From assembly GCA_008704415.1 (NCBI GenBank), contig VXIS01000182.1, positions 30,923 through 94,922 on the forward strand: DNA of 64,000 bases. Reading direction: 5' to 3'. The translations under genes and the position numbers were made by a program. This stretch comes from Sphaerosporella brunnea. Its lineage: Eukaryota; Ascomycota; Pezizomycetes; Pezizales; Pyronemataceae. Positions 32,395 to 41,910 of this stretch are shown piece by piece. The notes below the pieces were generated by a model that ran no database searches, was not told the DNA's origin, and saw only the letters and a program-made list of their open reading frames with translations. Numbering within the stretch: the stretch's first letter is position 1; each line of letters starts with the position of its first letter.

Positions 32395-32745
32395 TTTCTG
32401 GTCTTCGTGCAATGCCAGCGCTCGGCCCTTCTTTGCGCTGGGAAACCAGGTGGTCTTCGTGTAGGGCAAGCTTTCGCCCCTTCTTTGCTGGGAAACCACT
32501 GGATGGTGGCCTTCGTGCAGTGCCAGCTCTCGCCCCTTCTTTGCGCTGGGAAACCAGGTGGTCTTCGTGGAGGGCTAGTTTTCTCCCCTTCTTTGCGCTG
32601 GGAAACAACTGGATGGCGGCCTTCGTGGAGTGCCAGCGCTCTGCCCTTCTTTGCGCTGGGAAACCAGCTGGTCTTCGTGGAGTGCTAGTTTTCTCCCCTT
32701 CTTTGCGCTGGGAAACAACTGGATGGTGGTCTTCGTGCAAGGCTG
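32395..32745 (+). repeat. Minisatellite, about 58-bp units in 115-bp pairs
   Basis: Six or so tandem units with the core CCCTTCTTTGCGCTGGGAAA, alternating ACCAGGTGGTCTTCGTG and CAACTGGATGGTGG. Long frames on both strands cross it, but they simply repeat in shifted frames, so no gene is called. Confidence 0.75.
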
Positions 32746-33143
32746 GAGAAAGCCTTACAGTGCAAGGGAACGCGGGGAGTTTTTCTTTGGTCCGGGGGTT
32801 TCGTGGTCCCGTATGTTTAACCTACGGGATGACAAAACCACTACGCGGGTGGCGACGCTGAGCTCCATCTCTCGCTACTTTGGCGGATACATCCGCCACG
32901 GGGGTCAAGGTTTCGAAGTGGTTGCAGGGGGGGCGGTTCCCTGCCATACCGGGTGCCCGAGGCACTCTCCCTGTCTAGTTGAAGAGCGTCCAGCATCGGC
33001 GCATCTGCCCATCGGGGTATCGGAGTTCAAGTCGATGGAGGTTTGGGGCTGGAAGGTATGGAGACGCCGATGAGTCGATCGCTTCGACGCGTTGCATCCG
33101 CTTTGCTGTCGTGTTGTACCCGATGTCCCTCTTGAAGTACTTT

Positions 33144-33376
33144 TTGTCTAAGTACAACTGGTTTCGTTTTTGGATCCAGGGCGGGGGGAGGACGCAATGT
33201 GCTCACCCCGATTGCCGCGCTCGCCGATGTCGGTGTCGCTGCCTTCCACGCGACAGATCGGGGCTCAGGAATCCCCGTGGTGTGTACTGCTGCGAAGTTA
33301 GCAATCTGCTTTTGAATGAAGTATCGATAGCGATGAAAGGCTTACCTCGTATCTTGTCTAAGTACAACTGGTTTCG
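33144..33376 (+). repeat. Two 23-bp direct repeats 210 bp apart
   Basis: TTGTCTAAGTACAACTGG followed by TTTCG occurs at 33144-33166 and 33354-33376. Surrounding DNA is unrelated apart from a few bases upstream. Confidence 0.5.
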
Positions 33377-33583
33377 TTCCTCGATGGAACGTTCCCTGAT
33401 CATCGGCTCTATCTTTACCAGTCAACTCTCCGAAAGGAATAATGAATAATGAAATTAAAAAAATCAGATCATTACCTCAGGCACCTCTCCGCTGAAGCTG
33501 GCATGGCAGCCGGAGTGTTCGCGGGCAGCGAGACAGCGAGACGATGTTCCGTGGTGTATGGTAGGGTGAGCATCGCATCATCG

Positions 33584-33826
33584 TCAAGCAATGCCTTCTG
33601 AAGTCCCCAATAATGGAGCAACGAGGTAGTCCGGCAGCAGCAGGTGCGGTAAGGATTGAACGAAGGTGGTGAGGGGTAGCTTCGTCTTAGTATTGTGTGA
33701 GAGAGGGATAGTACAGGGCGTAGGAGTGCATTGAAACAAGAGGCGCAGCCCGTGAAAGGGCAGCATAAAAACCAGCGGGGGTTGGTTGACCCCAAATGTG
33801 CACGCGCCACAACTGCTTGCAGGCAT
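33584..33826 (-). CDS. Candidate small ORF, 80 aa
   Basis: An ATG frame with cysteines near the start (PASSCGACTFGV) and a leucine/proline-rich second half (VQSLPHLLLPDYLVAPLLG). No domain or paralogue. It could be secreted or membrane-bound; it could also be chance. Confidence 0.25.
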   Translation of the reverse strand: MPASSCGACTFGVNQPPLVFMLPFHGLRLLFQCTPTPCTIPLSHNTKTKLPLTTFVQSLPHLLLPDYLVAPLLGTSEGIA

Positions 33827-34322
33827 ATCCATTTGAAGCTGTTCGGGGGAAAAAAGACTCAAGGCATGTTGAAAAAGCAGCGAGGAGCATCGCTAAAACC
33901 AAGCGATTGTTGTGGTGGAATCTCGCTTAGGCAAGTACCTTAGTGCGGCTCCTACAGCTGGTCTAACAAACTCGGGTCGAGGGCTTCCAGCATTGCTTCA
34001 CTGGAAAGCAACTCGGTTTGAGCTGACAAAAACATTTGACTTTCGCGCAGCTCCCCAACAATTGCAGCCAAATGAGAATGCAAATGGGATTCTTTTCCCT
34101 CTCCAGCAGAGCAATATATGCTAAGAAATGCTTTAGGCCTGAATGGCCGTTGGCAACGTTACGATGAGGCAAGAAATGTTGCGATCAAGTGTCGAGCGAG
34201 GAATTCTGGCGATAGGATTGCTCCGTTCTAGGAGTTGTCAAGGCTGAAGATATAGTCCAGCTACCTGGCGGCGTTTTGGACATGTCAAGATGCAGACGCG
34301 TTTGTTTCGGTGGAGCGATCAT

Positions 34323-34514
34323 TCACGCGTCCAGCAAGCCCCAAGTGAATAGCCCATACGACTGCACAGTATATTGATTGCTCTGCTGCTGAGAGGTATT
34401 TCGAATGGCAAATAACGCGCACGTCGACTGCGAAGAAGACCGGCGGTCAAAACCAATCAACATCACGAACAGCAGAGCATTGAAAGCACCTCTTCTTCCT
34501 CCAAAAACACCCAT
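34323..34514 (-). CDS. Candidate small ORF, 63 aa
   Basis: An ATG frame with a hydrophobic start (GAFNALLFVMLIGFDRR) and a glutamine/serine-rich middle. It lies downstream of two similar-sized frames on the same strand and might belong to one transcript with them. Confidence 0.25.
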   Translation of the reverse strand: MGVFGGRRGAFNALLFVMLIGFDRRSSSQSTCALFAIRNTSQQQSNQYTVQSYGLFTWGLLDA

Positions 34515-34595
34515 GGTCGCGAGCTCATGCGCAGGACCTTAATGCTGCTGTCTCGGTCGTCTGAAGCTTCTGGGACGCACCTTCAGCTGCAGCAG

Positions 34596-34823
34596 TCAGG
34601 CCCAAACCAACATAGAATGCGCGCTGGCTTCATGCCCCCATAACGTTGACTTCGAAGATTTCCGCCCGCCCCATCTTCGATGTTGCTCTTCAGCAACAGA
34701 CGACCAAATATAATGCTTATTCGCATACTTGAGCACCACAAACTTGTCTCCTGTCGATTCGAATAAGTTGCAACCGCTGTAGCGACGATTGGAACCTGTA
34801 GCAGAACCTCTCACGTAGAGCAT
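34596..34823 (-). CDS. Small ORF, 75 aa
   Basis: An ATG frame with convincing protein character (FESTGDKFVVLKYANKHYIW, SSVAEEQHRRWGGRKSSKST). No known domain. It begins 90 bp after the stop of the two-exon gene at 34913-35260, so it may be a further exon or neighbour. Confidence 0.4.
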   Translation of the reverse strand: MLYVRGSATGSNRRYSGCNLFESTGDKFVVLKYANKHYIWSSVAEEQHRRWGGRKSSKSTLWGHEASAHSMLVWA

Positions 34824-34912
34824 GTTGAGTCATCTGTGCTAGCTTCAGCAGTTTCAGTGCACCGAATAGTTGACTTCACTGCGAGGTCAACGGCATAAAC
34901 CCGAGCATTTCG

Positions 34913-35260
34913 TCACAACAAAGTGAAATACGGTGGGAGTCTTTGCTGCTGCTTGGTGCCGATAATCTGGGGACGCAATTCTTCTTCGGGAACCTCAACT
35001 ATCATACTCGTGGTAGTGTCAGTCGCTACCTCGACCGCAATGCCTGGGACCCAACATGGTACTTACGGCACTCCTTCCGAGCGGGGAAAGTCCCAATAGC
35101 GCTCAATAGCGAATGATGCAAAGATACTGCTTCCTGAGGCAATTGGAGGGGTGCTGATGGGCGCAGAACTTGGCGCAGACATCATGTCAAGTTGCGGTTG
35201 TGGGGTTGACAGTTGTTGGTCTGGCAGATGGGAAAAGGTATTGGCCACCCACGAGGTCAT
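34913..35260 (-). CDS. Two-exon gene of unknown function, 95 aa
   Basis: Exon 35260-35067 starts at ATG (MTSWVANTFSHLPDQQLSTP), is serine/proline-rich and ends FAIERYWDFPRSEG. A 60-nt intron (35007-35066, GTAAGT donor) joins in frame to exon 35006-34913 (MIVEVPEEELRPQIIG, TKQQQRLPPYFTLL). The splice restores the frame at CC|T, while unspliced reading stops at once. This supports a real gene, but no family is recognised. Confidence 0.6.
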
Positions 35261-35746
35261 CCGTTGGGAAGGCTGAACTGCCGAGAATACCGGTCTGTAT
35301 GCCTACTGGCGTTCTTCTGGGCAAGCTAGAACACACCATTTTCACCTCCACTCTAGGTACGCAGTTCGGGATGCGTTTTACCAGTGGGGAGTGAGATATT
35401 GAGTTTGCATTTGCTCTTCTTCACGTTCTCAATCTTGTTTTTTTGATGGGAGTGTTTCAAATCGCCAACTCCGCCGATTTGATATTGCGGGTCGATCAAT
35501 GTCGACAAATCCTTCAACTATCAGCACAAGACATCAGTACGCGCTTTTTGGTATCCGTGAATCGTTGAGTGGTTTTTTTTTTTTTTTTTTTGCTGTTTGG
35601 GAACTCGGTGTGTAAGCCACGAAAGAAAGAAAGCGGGGGTATATATCACGGCTTTGCCTTCGCAGCCACTCAGCCCGAAACGTTCCGAGAGCTTGGTGAG
35701 TCAACCTTCCCGCAAAGGCCATACATCTGTCCCCACCCAACGTGGT

Positions 35747-35803
35747 TTTGTTTGTAATCAAGTTTATTGTCGGTATGCGCCCGCGAATGATCACGACAGA
35801 CCT
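35747..35803 (-). repeat. Dispersed repeat R1, copy 2
   Basis: Same core as the 31414 copy. Here the homology extends rightwards into 35800-35990, which resembles the tandem units at 36442-36726 and DNA at 40530-40780. Confidence 0.6.
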
Positions 35804-35999
35804 CCTGCCTTCTCCTGTCTGCACCCTGATTGATGCTATTTCATGGGTCACTCGAAATACTAACAGCACTGAACGAAGTGAAAGTATGATACAAAAGACA
35901 GAGGATAGAAACAGGTCGATAACAACGTGGAAAAGGCGGTGGCGATTAGACCCTGAGCCACTCCTTCTGCTCCACTTCGTTCTCATCTCCAGGGGCGGT

Positions 36000-36441
36000 T
36001 GTAAGATTTCCATGAGCTCATAAGATCCGCTATTTCACAGATGCAAATAAACTCTCAACCCTTTGTGAACCAGACTTGATAGATAATCAGAAGATGCTCG
36101 AGAACGTGTCACTGATCAACTCAGCATTCATTCATGACAGTCGATACAATCGGGGCTGCTCGAAAGGCCGTATCGAAAGAAGAGAAGGAGAATGAAGGTA
36201 GGGAAAGCTCGTAGCTTTCATAGCCAACGATCCCAAATAAATATGAGGTCACAACTTGATGGTAAATTGGTAAAACAAGCAAATGATCGTCATAAGACCT
36301 ACACACTCCGCCTTGCGAAGCCTAGGAGATCCCAAATGATGTAAAGAAAACCAAACAAACTCTTAGAATATTGACGTAGTTTTATGTCTTTAATAAGGAA
36401 ATATGTAAGAGAGAAACCATACTAAGTGCGATAGTCTTACA
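36000..36441 (-). mobile_element. Solo LTR copy inserted in a tandem repeat
   Basis: 442 bp, same family as 24570 and reversed, bounded by TGTAAG at 36000 and CTTACA at 36436-36441. It splits a repeat whose uninterrupted form is seen at 36557-36625. The adjoining 5-mers are GCGGT and ACCGC, complements rather than direct copies, so the usual TSD is missing. Confidence 0.8.
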
Positions 36442-36726
36442 ACCGCCACCATTTGTCCAACCCTCGTATCCCACAGAAACTGCGGGATATGATAAATGCG
36501 GTGACAAAGGAAAGAAACAGGACCGTATCACCGTGTAAAAGGCCAGGGCCACTATGCCCAGAGCCACTCCTTCTGCTGTCCTCCATCCTCCTCCGCAAGT
36601 ACCGCCACCACTTGCCCAACCCTCGTATCCCGCAGAAACTGCGGGATATTGCAAACGAGGTGACAAAGGAAAGAAACAGATCCGTAAAACCGTGGAAACG
36701 CCAGGGCCGCTAAGCCCGGAGCCACT
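36442..36726 (+). repeat. Two tandem units of about 160 bp
   Basis: Units start near 36442 and 36601 with CCGCCACCA..TGxCCAACCCTCG and share ACAAAGGAAAGAAACAG. The plus frame repeats NPRIPQKLRD and VTKERNR. A third, LTR-split unit lies at 35860-35999, and related DNA at 40590-40780. Confidence 0.7.
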
Positions 36727-36861
36727 TCTCCTGCTTGCACTCCTCAACGAGTCATCCTCCTGCGCCCAGGTCTGTCTTCACCGCGCTCCAAAGCGCGCGA
36801 GTCTGCGGAAACCACCGGTCGCGCGGCTTGATCCAACAACAGGTCGTACTCGAAGACGACA

Positions 36862-36893
36862 ACCACTGCCGCACCATCCGGTGCGGCAGTGGT
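36862..36893. other. Perfect 14-bp hairpin, 4-nt loop
   Basis: ACCACTGCCGCACC pairs completely with GGTGCGGCAGTGGT around ATCC. It lies about 170 bp beyond the stop of the five-exon gene and may be a 3' RNA structure. Confidence 0.75.
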
Positions 36894-37064
36894 GAGAGAT
36901 TTCGTGAAGGCTACTTCGTCAGAGCCTGCCGTCTTCCTCACGCCGAGCCGGCCGGTGGGTGCAAACCGTAGGTGTATGGATAGTGGACGCTCGGATGTAG
37001 GCGAGAGACGGGGTAGGGTAGGAGAAAATGATAGCCCCCCCCGCCCCCGAGGTTGATGCGATGA

Positions 37065-37860
37065 TCAAAAACCTTTGCGCCGTGATGTAGTCCGGCTTTT
37101 GCTGCCGGTCGCTGCCGGCACATAGCCGTTGTTGCGATGGTTGGAAAACCTTTGCGCCGTGATGTAGTCCGGCTTTTGCTGCCGGACGCTGCCGGCATAT
37201 TGCCGTTGTTGCGGTGGTTGGACTTCGTTTCGCCTGGGCTTCGTTAGTTAGAGCTGAGGTGGGATGAGCAAAGAATAGACTACATACAAAGCAGCGGCAG
37301 CGGCGGCCGGGGCATGTCAGTGCCCCGGACGCCGCCAGTGGACAGGGCGGGACCCGAGGTTTTCGGCGCTGGTTGACGTCCTTATTTCGCATCAGCCGCT
37401 GCACCAACACAACGAGAGAGTGTTAACATACGCGCTTTTTTGCAGTCAGGGGAGCCCCCGCGGGAATCAGCTGCTGGGCATGCACTCTTGCAAGGACGAG
37501 TACGCTGCATACCCTCTTCGTTAGATGATGGCTGTGGTATGATAGGAAAGGGATACATACAGCGTCATCCTCATCATCCGAAAGTTCAAGGCGACGACGC
37601 GGGGACGTCGCCCCGGGGATGGCGGTTTTTGGAGCAGGAGATGATTTGGTTGACGTCCTAGATATTGAATTAGCGACTGCATATGCAAGCGCGAACGGTA
37701 CAAGAGAGTGTTAACATACGCGCTTTTTTGCGCTCAGGATATCCGCCGGCGTGGCGGATGGGGTAATCGCCGCCACGCCGACGGATCGGTTCTTGAGCTT
37801 CGAACCGCTGCGGGTGCTGTATTTGTAACAGCCCCGGGTGGTTGCTCGGCTGCGTCGACG
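37065..37860 (-). CDS. Five-exon gene of unknown, probably disordered nuclear protein
   Basis: Exons (5' to 3'): up to 37720, 37676-37561, 37515-37432, 37398-37288 and 37238-37065. The introns are 43, 45, 33 and 49 nt, all with GTATGT donors and AG acceptors, several with TTAAC or CTAAC branch motifs, and the frame is continuous through all four. The protein is basic and low-complexity with an acidic patch (RRRLELSDDEDDA) and segments VCSVLVLARVHAQQLIPAG and QRRKPRVPPCPLAASGALTC. The first visible exon (RFEAQEPIRRRGGDYPIRHA) has a decayed paralogue near 41113-41200 in the same frame, which supports this reading. The 5' end runs into poly-C/poly-G repeats and is unresolved. A nuclear location is only a guess from composition. 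Confidence 0.6.
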
Positions 37861-37862
37861 AG

Positions 37863-38001
37863 CGGGGGGGGGGGGGGGGGCGGGTCGCGGTTGGCGATGG
37901 CTGACTTCGCCCCCCCCCCCCCAGGTGGTTGCTCAGCTACGTCGACGAGGGGGGGGGGGGGCGGGTCGCGGTTGGCGATGGCTGGCTTCGCCCCCCCCCC
38001 C
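37863..38001. repeat. Tandem pair with long poly-G and poly-C tracts
   Basis: Two direct units of about 75-80 bp each contain a run of 13 or more G, then CGGGTCGCGGTTGGCGATGG, then 10 or more C. The G and C runs can pair into long hairpins or form quadruplexes. On the minus strand the frame gives polyproline (NRDPPPPP). Run lengths may be unreliable in the assembly. Confidence 0.75.
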
Positions 38002-38212
38002 AGGTGGTTCATCAACGCGTGCTGGAGGGGTGCGGTGCGCCGTGGTTTGGGAAAGCTAGGTTCGTTAGACGCGCACACGGGATTGCGAACTGCGTAGCCG
38101 AGGGTTGACGAACCAAACAGCGCTGAGTCCACCGGTGACGGCCAACCGTCCTTTCGTCTGGCAGGCGTCTTCGTCGCAAACCCAGTGACATTGTTTCCGT
38201 GTCGGCTCAAGG

Positions 38213-38533
38213 TACGAGGTGGAAGGCGTTGTGCGGATATCCAGATCGCGGCGAAAACCGCGAGAGGTCACCAGCTTCGTGGCGAGGTGCTGAATAGGCT
38301 GCTTTGGAGGTAGTGGTTGTACGAGGTAGAAGGCGTTGTGCGGATATCCAGATCGCGGTGAAAACCGCGAGAGGTCACCAGCTTCGTGGCGAGGTGCCAA
38401 ATAGGCTGCTTTGGAGGTAGTGGTTGTACGAGGTAGAAGGCGATGCGCGGAAATCCAGATCGCGGTGAAAACCGCGAGAGGTCGCCAGCTTCGTGGCGAG
38501 GAGCTGAATAGGCTGCTTTGGAGGTAGTGGTTA
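38213..38533 (+). repeat. Three tandem 107-bp repeats with a GAAA-capped hairpin
   Basis: Exact period of 107 bp (starts 38213, 38320, 38427). Each unit has CGCGGT-GAAA-ACCGCG, a 6-bp stem with a GNRA-type tetraloop (first unit has one mismatch). Since 107 is not a multiple of 3, a minus-strand frame (38669-38268) crosses the copies in successive frames without a stop. Confidence 0.85.
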
Positions 38534-38669
38534 TACGCCAGCGTGAGGGTCGGTGTAGGTGTGTACTCGGGGGGTGAGTTCGCGTGGTAGTCCCTTTGAC
38601 CTGAGTTGAAATAAAACCATTGTTGTCAGGTGGCGGGGGAGGGATCGAGGTTTTCAGGGTATGATGCAA
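38268..38669 (-). CDS. Frame spanning the 107-bp repeats
   Basis: Open for 133 codons from a TTG-type beginning (no ATG). The unique part is proline/threonine-rich (TTTRTHPPSTHLHRPSR), then the repeats are read in different frames. It lies upstream of the five-exon gene on the same strand and may supply its 5' exons. Weak evidence. Confidence 0.3.
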   Translation of the reverse strand: MHHTLKTSIPPPPPDNNGFISTQVKGTTTRTHPPSTHLHRPSRWRITTTSKAAYSAPRHEAGDLSRFSPRSGFPRIAFYLVQPLPPKQPIWHLATKLVTSRGFHRDLDIRTTPSTSYNHYLQSSLFSTSPRSW

Positions 38670-39493
38670 GGGTTGATTTATAAAATCTTTGTTTTCAGAT
38701 TGTTAAATTCACCGGCTATTAACTCGCTACTCCCCGTTTTTTGCTTACGCGCGGTAACTCCCTACAGCCGGGAGTTATATGTCGTGATAATTCGCTGCTA
38801 ACACAGCTGGCAACCAAGAACCGCCTACGTTGGAGCCACACCCACCCATTCCACCGCAAACGCACTATCTGAATCTTCACCGAAAACCAAGCCGCCAGCA
38901 GGACCTGGAACGTCAGTAGCGTTAGCGGTAAACTGCATTTCGCCCGCACGATCGCCGTCTCAATGGGTCCCAGACCATACTGAAATAGCAGTACACGAAG
39001 GAGGGGACCGCTGGGCAAAGGAAGGGACGGCATAAAGACGCGGTTATCTCTCTTTCCTACCTCACGCGCACATTCGAGGAGGAACTGAAGCAGGAGTGCC
39101 GGATAGCGTGGGAAGCTAGAACAGCAATGCGGAGAAATTACTGTTGCCTTTTTAGGCCCGGACCCGACATGTTCCTGCTAATCAACGACCGTCGACTCGT
39201 GGTGTCTGAAAGAGTACCTCAGCAACATACCCGCCAGGAACATCGACAGCCCTGCGTGCACCTGTCTACGGAAGCACATAGACTGTCCGACACCTTCCGT
39301 GGCATGCCTGCGGTACGCCGTGCTCTGGATGTATCACGGATACGAATGAACAGTCCGACTGCCCGGACAACTGCACGACAACAAAGACTTTGAAGATCTG
39401 CAGCTAATCCTGCGACAAACTACAGTAGCCACTCGACGATGGCTTCTTTTCTTGGCAAAGACTCAGAGGGGGAGGGAAGGGAAGGAGTAGCCT

Positions 39494-39774
39494 GATGAGG
39501 TGTGGGACAAGTGAAGAGGAAGCGTCGAGGAAGAGGCACCATCACTTTGACAGACTGCGTGAGCGCCAGGAACCTGATGGCTTGCCACCGATGCCAGAAC
39601 TTCAGAAAAGGCACAGAGGTCACCATTGACCAACGAGATGGACCCGTTTTCCTTATTTGTGCAGAAGCGTTTTCCGTGTGCCCCATGTCTACATTCCCTT
39701 GCTTTTACTTTGTACTTCGTTTTCCACCTCTCTATGAAAGAATGCACCTGAAAGGAATGATAATAGATCACTAA
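39494..39774 (+). CDS. Candidate exon with a CxxC motif
   Basis: After an acceptor-like GATGAG the frame reads VKRKRRGRGTITLTDCVSA, NLMACHRCQNFRKGTEVTID and DGPVFLICAEAFSV. No start codon or family. The minus strand also has an open frame here. Confidence 0.25.
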
Positions 39775-40471
39775 ACGACGCTGCCGGCGTCTGAGTTCGA
39801 AAGCATAACTTCCGGTCAACGGCTTCCTTCTTTCAAAAAGCTGAAAGCAGACATGAAGCGACGATCAGTGGTCCAAACCTTTGAGACTCGATCTGAGAAA
39901 TCCGATTGTAATTTCGGTTTCTAGATGGGAATGTCATTTCCAGGCCCAGGACAAAGAGGAAGACGGCTGGCATGCAGCCTGCCGGCTATTGTCATATAGC
40001 GCAGGTAAAGAAAGGCAGAAAATACATATGAGAAACAAATGAGGGCTTGCAACAGAAATACAAAGCGAATAAGCTCTCCTGCTCACACCTCGTGAAACCG
40101 CCTTCCAAGGAAAGTGTGCTCAATCCTCACAAGCACTGGAAATGAACCCTTTGGCATCCAGGCGTCCACCTGGGTTCTCCCTTGCATGTTTGGTATGGTT
40201 ACGTACTAGTTAAACACGGTGCTACTGTGCTCTGGAGGGTTGCGCAATTGTTTAACATGACGGTTGCTGTGCGTAATAATATTTATTGTCTTCATGCAAC
40301 CTACAAACCTTATGCCGCATCTCTTTCATCCCCGGTGAATGCCCTGGTCGCCGCCGTCTGGGAATTACGTCATGCGTCAAATGCGGCCACCCAAAATACC
40401 AACAGAAAAAAAAACGCAAGCTAGAGCGACAAATCAAACAAGCAACGGGTGAATAGAATTTCGACTTTTGG

Positions 40472-40530
40472 TTTGTTTGCAATCAGGTTTATTGTCTGCA
40501 TGCGGCCGCGAACGATCATGACTGACCCCC
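40472..40530 (-). repeat. Dispersed repeat R1, copy 3
   Basis: Core as in other copies; flanking homology continues to about 40780. A much diverged relative lies at 40250-40400. Confidence 0.6.
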
Positions 40531-40940
40531 TACTCGTCCCCGTTATTGACGCTATCTCATGGGTGAAGTGCGACCACCTTAAACACAAAAGGCAATAAAC
40601 AAACGGACGGTATTGTAGAAAATTACAAACAAAAGAAACAGACCAAAACAACATGTAAAAGCCATGGCAGCCAGGGTCGGGTCACTACTTCTCCCCTGTC
40701 CCTTCTACAGACCATGACAGTGAATAATTTTCCTCCGCCACTGATTGCCCAACCTTTGTATCCCGCACGAAGTATGTCGATAACTCTTCAGTCGAGTTCA
40801 CCGCCGGACACCGGAGTGAAAGTTCCATGGACTCAGCGCCATCTGCGTGCAGCGGCAATGGATTGCGGAATGTCTCGCGAAGGCCGCGATTACTCCTCAT
40901 CCTGCTTCGCTCCCTCGTGAGCAATCGCCACGACGGGCCA

Positions 40941-40996
40941 AACCTTGGTCAGCTCGATGGCTGACGTTAAACCTTGGTCAGCTCGATGGCTGACGT
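40941..40996 (+). repeat. Two perfect tandem 28-bp units
   Basis: AACCTTGGTCAGCTCGATGG followed by CTGACGTT, repeated twice without change. Confidence 0.85.
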
Positions 40997-41112
40997 TAAC
41001 CCTTGCTGTTTAAACCTGGGTACCACAGTAGCTTTCACCTGCTTGATGTCCTGAATTTCATATCAGCCACCGTATGCGTAAATGCCAACTATACAAGAGA
41101 ATGTTCACATAC

Positions 41113-41200
41113 GCGCTTTTTCGCATTCATGATAGCCGCTAAGGGTAATCGCCACGCCGACAGATTTGTTCATGGGCTTCAAACCGCAAGCTACCACTTC
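41113..41200 (-). pseudogene. Decayed paralogue of the first exon of the 37-kb gene
   Basis: It reads RFEAHEQICRRGDYP and then a stop, against RFEAQEPIRRRGGDYP in the 37-kb gene, in the same frame, and is followed by the same AAAAAGCGC|GTATGT donor and TTCTCTTGTA context. It is part of a larger duplicated region (41040-41480). Confidence 0.6.
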
Positions 41201-41362
41201 TATTAGCGATGGCGTATCTTATAACTCTCGTCCTGGTTACTAACCCGTATGCTTGGTTATGGCGGGCGCTTCCATCGCGGTTGCGGAGTGGCACCGGCGC
41301 TTCCTCCAGAAGAAATTACCGAGAATGCTCCTTCAGACGCGGCACCGTATATCTCGACAATT

Positions 41363-41385
41363 GCCGGGGCAACTGTTGCCCCGGC
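41363..41385. other. Perfect 10-bp hairpin, 3-nt loop
   Basis: GCCGGGGCAA and TTGCCCCGGC around CTG. It sits where the paralogous blocks at 37302-37336 and 37585-37610 have hairpins of different sequence. Confidence 0.7.
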
Positions 41386-41505
41386 TATGTCTTGTTTTCT
41401 TGCCACGCGTGCCCTGTAATTCATATTAGCCGCTGCGTACAAACAAACAATTAATTGAGCAGGAGAGTGAATATTCGCATACCGACCACATCCGGATGAA
41501 ACCTG

Positions 41506-41544
41506 GGAAGGTGTGGAGAGCCATGATGGCTCTCCACACCTTCC
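41506..41544. terminator. Perfect 18-bp hairpin just after a stop codon
   Basis: GGAAGGTGTGGAGAGCCA pairs fully with its complement around TGA. It begins 19 bp downstream of the stop of the gene at 41564-41910, so it should form in that transcript's 3' UTR. Fungal genes do not use hairpin terminators, so a processing or stability role is more likely if it is functional. Confidence 0.6.
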
Positions 41545-41563
41545 ATTTCCGCGCGTGCGCCTT

Positions 41564-41910
41564 TCAGGCTTCTCCAGGCTGAGGACCAGCCCGGATGTTG
41601 TCTGCAAGCGCCTGGGGAAGGTTGGTATGGCGAGCGACACGCGATTGTCGCTGTGATGGGAAGGGGATGAAGGGAAGCGGCCCCGTGTTCCGGTAGATGT
41701 TACCGGGGGAGGCCCAAGCCTTGGGGTTGTTAGTGAGTTTCAGAGCCGTAAGCGGTGAACTGACCTTGATGGAGTGAGTAGAGGACTCCATGGCGGGTGT
41801 TAGGCGAGACCCCGGTTGGTTGTGAGGGGCCTATGGAAGGGTTATTAGTGAGTGAGCTTCAGAGCTGCAAGCTGTAGACTGACCTTGATGGTGCCATAAA
41901 AGGGCTCCAT
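41564..41910 (-). CDS. Three-exon gene with duplicated 5' exon, 82 aa
   Basis: Exons 41910-41884, 41830-41765 and 41719-41564 with phase-0 introns of 53 nt (41831-41883) and 45 nt (41720-41764). Both introns have GTCAGT donors and CACTAA-type branch motifs. Exon 1 reads MEPFYGTIK; exon 2 ends LTPAMESSTHSIK; exon 3 reads AWASPGNIYRNTGPLPFIPF, then SQRQSRVARHTNLPQALADN. The exon 1/intron 1 and exon 2/intron 2 regions are diverged tandem copies. No family is known; the frame consistency makes a real gene likely. A start further upstream is possible. Confidence 0.65.

Noticed and set aside
32349..32861. 170-codon plus frame
   Set aside because: It is a minisatellite read in shifting frames; both strands are open and no non-repetitive domain exists.
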